Below are positions 31,821 to 38,461 of a DNA stretch of 38,461 nucleotides, one piece after another. How positions within the stretch are numbered: position 1 is the stretch's first letter; the number at the start of each line of letters is the position of its first letter. The stretch comes from Tubiluchus corallicola. Lineage: Eukaryota > Priapulida > Priapulimorpha > Priapulimorphida > Tubiluchidae. The translations under genes and the position numbers were made by a program. The stretch is from NCBI GenBank assembly GCA_030141605.1, contig JAQGDQ010001487.1, positions 1 through 38,461 of the forward strand, in the 5' to 3' direction. The notes under the pieces are model-generated. The model was not told where the DNA came from. It was given only the letters and a program-made list of their open reading frames with translations, and ran no database searches.

Positions 31821-34818
31821 ACGAACAGACAGCAAGGAGAAACGTCAAGAGACAAAGCGTCACTGATTAAGATGCTAGAGGAATGGACGAACAGACAGCA
31901 GGGAGAAACGTCAAGAGACAAAGCGTCATTGATTAAGATGCTAGAGGAGTGAACGAACAGACAGCAGGGAGAAATGTCAAGAGACAAAGCGTCATTGATT
32001 AAGATGCTAGAGGAGTGGACGAACAGACAGCAGGGAGAAACGTCAAGAGACAAAGCGTCATTGATTAAGATGCTAGAGGAGTGGACGAACAGACAGCAGG
32101 GAGAAACGTCAAGAGACAAAGCATCATTGATTAAGATGCTAGAGGAGTGGACGAACAGACAGCAGGGAGAAACGTCAAGAGACAAAGCATCATTGATTAA
32201 GATGCTAGAGGAGTGGACGAACAGACAGCAAGGAGAAACGTCAAGAGACAAAGCATCACTGATTAAAATACTGGAGGAATGGACGAACAGACAGCAGGGA
32301 GAAACGTCAAGAGACAAAGCGTCACTGATTAAAATACTAGAGGAGTGAACGAACAGACAGCAAGGAGAAATGTCAAGAGACAAAGCGTCACTGATTAAAA
32401 TACTAGAGGAGTGGACGAACAGACAGCAGGGAGAAACGTCAAGAGACAAAGCGTCATTGATTAAAATACTAGAGGAGTGGACGAACAGACAGCAGGGAGA
32501 AACGTCAAGAGACAAAGCGTCATTGATTAAAATACTAGAGGAGTGGACGAACAGACAGCAGGGAGAAACGTCAAGAGACAAAGCGTCATTGATTAAGATG
32601 CTAGAGGAGTGGACGAACAGACAGCAGGGAGAAATGTCAAGAGACAAAGCGTCACTGATTAAAATACTAGAGGAGTGGACGAACAGACAGCAGGGAGAAA
32701 CGTCAAGAGACAAAGCGTCACTGATTAAGATGCTAGAGGAGTGGACGAACAGACAGCAGGGAGAAATGTCAAGAGACAAAGCGTCACTGATTAAAATACT
32801 AGAGGAATGGACGAACAGACAGCAGGGAGAAACGTCAAGAGACAAAGCGTCACTGATTAAGATGCTAGAGGAGTGGACGAACAGACAGCAGGGAGAAACG
32901 TCAAGAGACAAAGCGTCATTGATTAAAATACTAGAGGAGTGGACGAACAGACAGCAGGGAGAAACGTCAAGAGACAAAGCGTCATTGATTAAAATACTAG
33001 AGGAGTGGACGAACAGACAGCAAGGAGAAACGTCAAGAGACAAAGCGTCACTGATTAAAATACTAGAGGAATGGACGAACAGACAGCAGGGAGAAACGTC
33101 AAGAGACAAAGCGTCATTGATTAAGATGCTAGAGGAATGGGCGAACAGACAGCAAGGAGAAATGTCAAGAGACAAAGCGTCACTGATTAAAATACTAGAG
33201 GAGTGAACGAACAGACAGCAGGGAGAAACGTTAAGAGACAAAGCGTCATTGATTAAAATACTAGAGGAATGGACGAACAGACAGCAGGGAGAAACGTCAA
33301 GAGACAAAGCGTCACTGATTAAAATACTAGAGGAATGGACGAACAGACAGCAGGGAGAAACGTCAAGAGACAAAGCATCACTGATTAAAATACTGGAGGA
33401 ATGGACGAACAGACAGCAAGGAGAAATGTCAAGAGACAAAGCGTCACTGATTAAAATACTAGAGGAGTGGACGAACAGACAGCAGGGAGAAACGTCAAGA
33501 GACAAAGCGTCACTGATTAAAATACTAGAGGAGTGGACGAACAGACAGCAGGGAGAAATGTCAAGAGACAAAGCATCACTGATTAAAATACTAGAGGAAT
33601 GGACGAACAGACAGCGGGGAGAAACGTCAAAAGACAAAGCATCACTGATTAAAATACTAGAGGAGTGAACGAACAGACAGCAAGGAGAAATGTCAAGAGA
33701 CAAAGCGTCACTGATTAAAATACTAGAGGAGTGGACGAACAGACAGCAGGGAGAAACGTCAAGAGACAAAGCGTCATTGATTAAAATACTAGAGGAGTGG
33801 ACGAACAGACAGCAGGGAGAAACGTCAAGAGACAAAGCGTCACTGATTAAGATGCTAGAGGAGTGGACGAACAGACAGCAGGGAGAAACGTCAAGAGACA
33901 AAGCGTCACTGATTAAAATACTAGAGGAGTGGACGAACAGACAGCAGGGAGAAACGTCAAGAGACAAAGCGTCATTGATTAAGATGCTAGAGGAGTGGAC
34001 GAACAGACAGCAGGGAGAAACGTCAAGAGACAAAGCGTCACTGATTAAAATACTAGAGGAATGGACGAACAGACAGCAAGGAGAAATGTCAAGAGACAAA
34101 GCATCACTGATTAAAATACTAGAGGAATGGACGAACAGACAGCAAGGAGAAATGTCAAGAGACAAAGCATCACTGATTAAAATACTAAAGGAGTGGACGA
34201 ACAGACAGCAGGGAGAAACGTCAAGAGTCAAAGCGTCACTGATTAAAATACTAGAGGAATGGACTAACAGACAGCAGGGAGAAACGTCAAGAGACAAAGC
34301 ATCACTGATTAAAATACTGGAGGAATGGACGAACAGACAGCAGGGAGAAACGTCAAGAGACAAAGCGTCATTGATTAAAATACTGGAGGAATGGACGAAC
34401 AGACAGCAAGGAGAAATGTCAAGAGACAAAGCGTCATTGATTAAGATGCTAGAGGAATGGACGAACAGACAGCAGGGAGAAACGTCAAGAGACAAAGCGT
34501 CACTGATTAAAATACTAGAGGAGTGGACGAACAGACAGCAAGGAGAAACGTCAAGAGACAAAGCGTCATTGATTAAGAAGCTAGAGGAATGGACGAACAG
34601 ACAGCAGGGAGAAACGTCAAGAGACAAAGCGTCACTGATTAAAATACTAGAGGAATGGACGAACAGACAGCAGGGAGAAACGTCAAGAGACAAAGCGTCA
34701 CTGATTAAAATACTAGAGGAATGGACGAACAGACAGCAGGGAGAAACGTCAAGAGACAAAGCGTCACTGATTAAAATACTAGAGGAATGGACGAACAGAC
34801 AGCACGGAGAAACGTCAA
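31380..34818. repeat. 66-bp minisatellite, 52 units with no indels
   Basis: Every unit is exactly 66 bp (first unit at 31380, last partial unit at 34812). On the + strand each encodes 22 residues (core SRDKASLIKMLEEWTNRQQG) from an ATG at 31368, but TGA replaces TGG at 31818, 31950, 32346, 33204 and 33666. The opposite strand is open for more than 1,100 codons (core SPCCLFVHSSSIL) but contains no in-frame ATG and ends at 31352. Seven of nine recurrent variable positions share one codon phase. Whether either strand is translated is unclear; the default is a homogenised minisatellite. Confidence 0.95.
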
Positions 34819-35964
34819 GATAAATTCAATTTCAAACTCAAGCAGTAATAAATTCAATTTCAAACTCAAGCAGTGATAAATTCAATTTCAAACTCAAGCA
34901 GTGATAAATTCAATTTCAAACTCAAGCACTGATAAATTCATTTTCAAACTCAAGCAGTGATAAATTCAATTTCAAACTCAAGCAGTGATAAATTCATTTT
35001 CAAACTCAAGCAGTGATAAATTCAATTTCAAACTCAAGCAGTGATAAATTCATTTTCAAACTCAAGCGGTGATAAATTCAATTTCAAACTCAAGCAGTGA
35101 TAAATTCAATTTCAAACTCAAGCAGTGATAAATTCAATTTCAAACTCAAGCAGTGATAAATTCAATTTCAAACTCAAGCAGTGGTAAATTCAATTTCAAA
35201 TTCAAGCAGTGGTAAATTCAATTTCAAACTCAAGCAGTGATAAATTCAATTTCAAACTCAAGCAGTGATAAATTCAATTTCAAACTCAAGCAGTGATAAA
35301 TTCAATTTCAAACTCAAGCAGTGATAAATTCATTTTCAAACTCAAGCAGTGATAAATTCAATTTCAAACTCAATCAGTGATAAATTCAATTTCAAACTCA
35401 AGCAGTGATAAATTCAATTTCAAACTCAAGCAGTGATAAATTCAATTTCAAACTCAAGCAGTGATAAATTCATTTTCAAACTCAAGCAGTGATAAATTCA
35501 ATTTCAAACTCAAGCAGTGATAAATTCAATTTCAAACTCAAGCAGTGGTAAATTCAATTTCAAACTCAAGCAGTGATAAATTCAATTTCAAACTCAATCA
35601 GTGATAAATTCAATTTCAAACTCAATCAGTGATAAATTCAATTTCAAACTCAATCAGTGATAAATTCAATTTCAAACTCAAGCAGTGATAAATTCAATTT
35701 CAAACTCAAGCAGTGATAAATTCAATTTCAAACTCAAGCAGTGGTAAATTCAATTTCAAACTCAAGCAGTGATAAATTCAATTTCAAACTCAAGCAGTGA
35801 TAAATTCAATTTCAAACTCAAGCAGTGATAAATTCAATTTCAAACTCAAGCAGTGGTAAATTCAATTTCAAACTCAAGCAGTGATAAATTCAATTTCAAA
35901 CTCAAGCAGTGGTAAATTCAATTTCAAACTCAAGCAGTGATAAATTCAATTTCAAACCCAATCA
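34819..35964. repeat. 28-bp minisatellite, about 41 units
   Basis: Units start GATAAATTCAATTTCAAACT, with AATTT/ATTTT, GATAAA/GGTAAA and AAGCAG/AATCAG variants. The array begins inside the last 66-bp unit with no spacer. Not a multiple of 3, not coding. Confidence 0.97.
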
Positions 35965-36924
35965 GCACAAGCAGTAGGTAATTACCTATGCTTAATTAAT
36001 ACACTACAACAGGCGCATAAGTCTAACAAAGGTATACAAAGGACCTATTAAACTTTATTATAATGTTATACAAGAAAAATTCAGTATTGGGGGCTTAGTG
36101 GAAGCGGGATGTTTTTGCCCAGGGCATCAATCTACCTAGAGCCAGCATCCTGGAGGTGCTCAGAAGACGACTTCTCTTCGCAAATAACTAGCAACCTCCG
36201 ATTTCTGAGAGATGATGATACAATAGAGTAGTGCTACCATGGGGAGGGGGGGCTGATTGAGAACTACTACAGTGGAGAAGAGAAGAACGGTACTACTGCA
36301 CATGCGCAAGAAAGATCAGCCAAACAGTAGGGCAAATTTAGCTTAGCTTCGAGGACCCCACTGCTCAGTGCGAACACACCCTAACAAGGCGTTAATGCAA
36401 ATAATCTCTACTCTAGGCAACCATAATTTCCTTTTTAAATATAGAATCAATGCTGGTATTACTCAAGGTTCTGTTAAAGGAAGAGAGGATAATTTTCCAT
36501 GCATTGTCACCCCATTTTCAAGTCCGATAAAAAGTATACGATCAATATATCGGAGTTAGAAGCGTTTCGGAACTCCGGAGAGAAGGGAAGACCTTGGACA
36601 GGGTACAAATTTCTCGCATTTTCCCCACAATGTTTTGAGAGTCAAGTTAGTATATTTGTAATGATACTGTACATAACGTTGTTTGCAACCCAGTATTAAA
36701 TAAAGTAGCAATATCACTACGTTTGTTTACCATAGGTTGTTTACCGTGGGATCGGTAGTACTAGATTCTTCATACCAAACCCGTTTTCACGCAAATTCAT
36801 TCAGCTTTCCATTTACCACTCGTGAGAAATCAGATCTGTCAAGGTGAATCCCACTGATGAAATATAATGTAATAGACAGAGAGGCCATCTAAGTATAAAA
36901 CGGAAAAAGTAAATATACGTCATA
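35965..36924. other. Intergenic, with a partial R repeat
   Basis: Bases 36472-36545 are a short copy of the R family (CCCCATTTTCAAGTCCGATA, AAAAGTATAC). TGCACATGCGCA at 36297-36308 is an NRF-1-like site with one mismatch. On the minus strand an acceptor-like site near 36217 precedes a 14-codon frame ending near 36170, with AATAAA at 36054-36059; this is too weak to call a gene. Confidence 0.45.
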
Positions 36925-37388
36925 TCATTAGTATAGACAGTAAGGAATATCTTTATAGAGACAGACTGATCCTTAATGAACAGCAGAAAAATGCAGGGAA
37001 GCAAAACTGGGACCTAGTCTTAAACTGTAGGTCAAAACAATCTACTCTTTAAAATATTGAAAGAAAATGTATTATTTTTCTAAAATGACTTGCGTGGAAG
37101 AATTATTACCACACAAACAGGCACTAGTACTAGCGCCCGCATTTCGGAAATGCAGAAAAAACAGGCGCTGTACCTCTCAACTCCGATGTGTCTTAGTTCG
37201 TGACGAACTACATACGTTCAACAGTTCATGCTTTAGCGCAGTGTTAAATTTGAAATTTGAATTTTTGTCTTAAAACTTGCCTAGTTTTAGTACAACGCAC
37301 TAAATATCTTACAGTAGCACTGTTATAATATCTTATTACCTTTGTCATTATTATTATTATTATTATTATTATTAAAAAAATATAACTC
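36925..37388. repeat. Left arm of a large inverted repeat
   Basis: Reverse-complementary, with scattered differences, to 38009-38461. Landmarks are TCATTAGTATAGACAGTAAG at the outer edge, CTGTAGGTCAAAACAATCTA, ACTTGCGTGGAAGAATTATT, and an ATT microsatellite at the inner edge (37346-37373). Confidence 0.93.
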
Positions 37389-37448
37389 TTTATTTTGAGC
37401 ATATAAACGTATATATATATACATGCGCCCTCTATTTGCAGAGTTCTT

Positions 37449-37815
37449 ACAGGAAGACAGGATGATTTTTCACATACTACCCCATTTTCAAGTCCAATAA
37501 AAAGTATACATTTTAACACAATTAATACTGCATAAGCGTTTCTAAATAACGGATCAAAAACTTTATTAACGGTGGGTGAGCCCAACTAGTGATGACATCA
37601 CAAACGAACATAATTTTCAACAGGAAAAACATTCCGTGAGCGTATTGCACGTGTTTGCGAAAGCGAAAATTGAAGTACAGTGCTACTGTAAGATATTCAG
37701 TGTGTTGTACTAAAGCTAGGCAAGTTTTAAGATAAAATTTCAAATTTTCTGCTGTGCTCACGCATGAGCTGTCAAACGTGTGCAGTTCATTACAAACTAA
37801 CACATCTGAACTGAA
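37449..37815 (+). repeat. Dispersed repeat family R, copy 2
   Basis: Matches 26766-27140 and lies in the spacer of the inverted repeat. A further inverted copy of the arm's end module (ACTTRCGTG...ATTATTACCACACAAAC) follows at 37936-38008. Confidence 0.8.
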
Positions 37816-38008
37816 AAGGTACAGCACCTGTTTTTTGTACAATATGTTTTCGAAATGCCGGCGCTGGTGCCCATCTAACTAGCGAATGGCGAAATGCATG
37901 TAACAACGAAGAACTAGTGGTGCGAACGTGAAATTGTGTTTGTGTGGTAATAATTCTTTCACGTAAGTCATTTTTGAAAAAATAGTATGTTTCCTTTCAA
38001 TATTTAAG

Positions 38009-38461
38009 TTATATTAATAATAATAATAATAATAATGACAAAGTAATAAAGATATTATAACAGTGCTTATATAGGTATTTAGTGAAATTGTGTTGTACTA
38101 AAACTAAAACAGATTTTAAGACAAAAATTCAAATTTCAAATTTGCTACTGCCGCTAAAGCATGACTGTTGAACATATCGTAGTTCGTCACGAACTTTAAG
38201 ACATCGAAATTGAGAGTACAGCACCTGTTTTTCTGCATTTCCAATGCGGAGCATAGTACTAGATGCCTGTTTGTGTGGTAATAATTCTTCCACGCAAGTC
38301 ATTTTTGAAAATAGTATATTTTCTTTCAATATTTTAAAGAGTAGATTGTTTTGACCTACAGTTTAAGACTGGGTCCCAGTTTTGCTTCCCTGCATTTTTC
38401 TGCTATCCATTAAGGATGAGTCTGTCTCTATATAGACATTTCTTACTGTCTATACTAATGA
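38009..38461. repeat. Right arm of the large inverted repeat
   Basis: Pairs with 36925-37388 and reaches the last base of the window, so it may continue. It has small indels relative to the left arm. The spacer is about 620 bp. Confidence 0.93.

Noticed and set aside
36170-36220. Terminal exon on the minus strand with AATAAA at 36054-36059
   Set aside because: Only about 14 codons with no upstream exon; too little to support a gene.

Overview
This window looks like metazoan nuclear DNA, most likely from a marine invertebrate; I cannot name the phylum. The basis is: spliced genes with GT-AG introns, secreted C-type lectin genes in tandem, a TG...CA LTR retrotransposon, a LINE-type remnant, many trinucleotide microsatellites, degenerate TTAGGG-like interstitial repeats, NRF-1-type promoter motifs, and very large minisatellite arrays. 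There is no operon structure and no sign of bacterial or viral organisation.

Bases 1-13,690 hold a tandem cluster of four two-exon genes, all on the + strand. Each encodes a secreted protein of 226-227 residues: signal peptide, PAN/apple-like module (exon 1), phase-1 intron with a compound GAT/GAC microsatellite, then a C-type lectin domain (exon 2). Copies 2 and 3 differ by one residue; copy 4 shares exon 1 and the intron but has a diverged lectin exon and an unrelated 3' end. Between the genes lie duplicated spacers carrying a 22-bp minisatellite, an orphan promoter from a deleted fifth copy, and a young non-autonomous LTR element (2189-4302) with LTRs that look identical. A perfect 176-bp palindrome sits at the left edge.

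Bases 13,690-17,940 hold GA and CA microsatellites, two copies of a diverged dispersed repeat, and one possible minus-strand terminal exon. Bases 17,938-22,295 are two minisatellites (83 bp x about 34, then 56 bp x about 24). Bases 22,800-25,875 are mostly ATC/GAT, AT and AAT microsatellites followed by a degenerate telomere-like tract.

A short first coding exon on the minus strand at 26,216-26,305 begins MGNCFS (myristoylation plus palmitoylation signature) and lies just downstream of an NRF-1-like site; the rest of that gene is not resolved. Bases 26,766-29,200 hold dispersed repeats, microsatellites and the 3' end of a dead LINE (minus strand). Three further minisatellites follow: 63 bp x about 26, 66 bp x 52 and 28 bp x about 41, the last two directly abutting. 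The right end is a large inverted repeat with arms of about 460 bp.

The only well-supported complete genes are the four lectin genes. The strongest unusual signals are the perfect palindrome with its un-inverted ancestor at 11.9 kb, the recombination history of the lectin cluster, the 66-bp array (52 indel-free units, open reading on both strands, a perfect NRF-1 motif just upstream), and the hidden MGNC exon.
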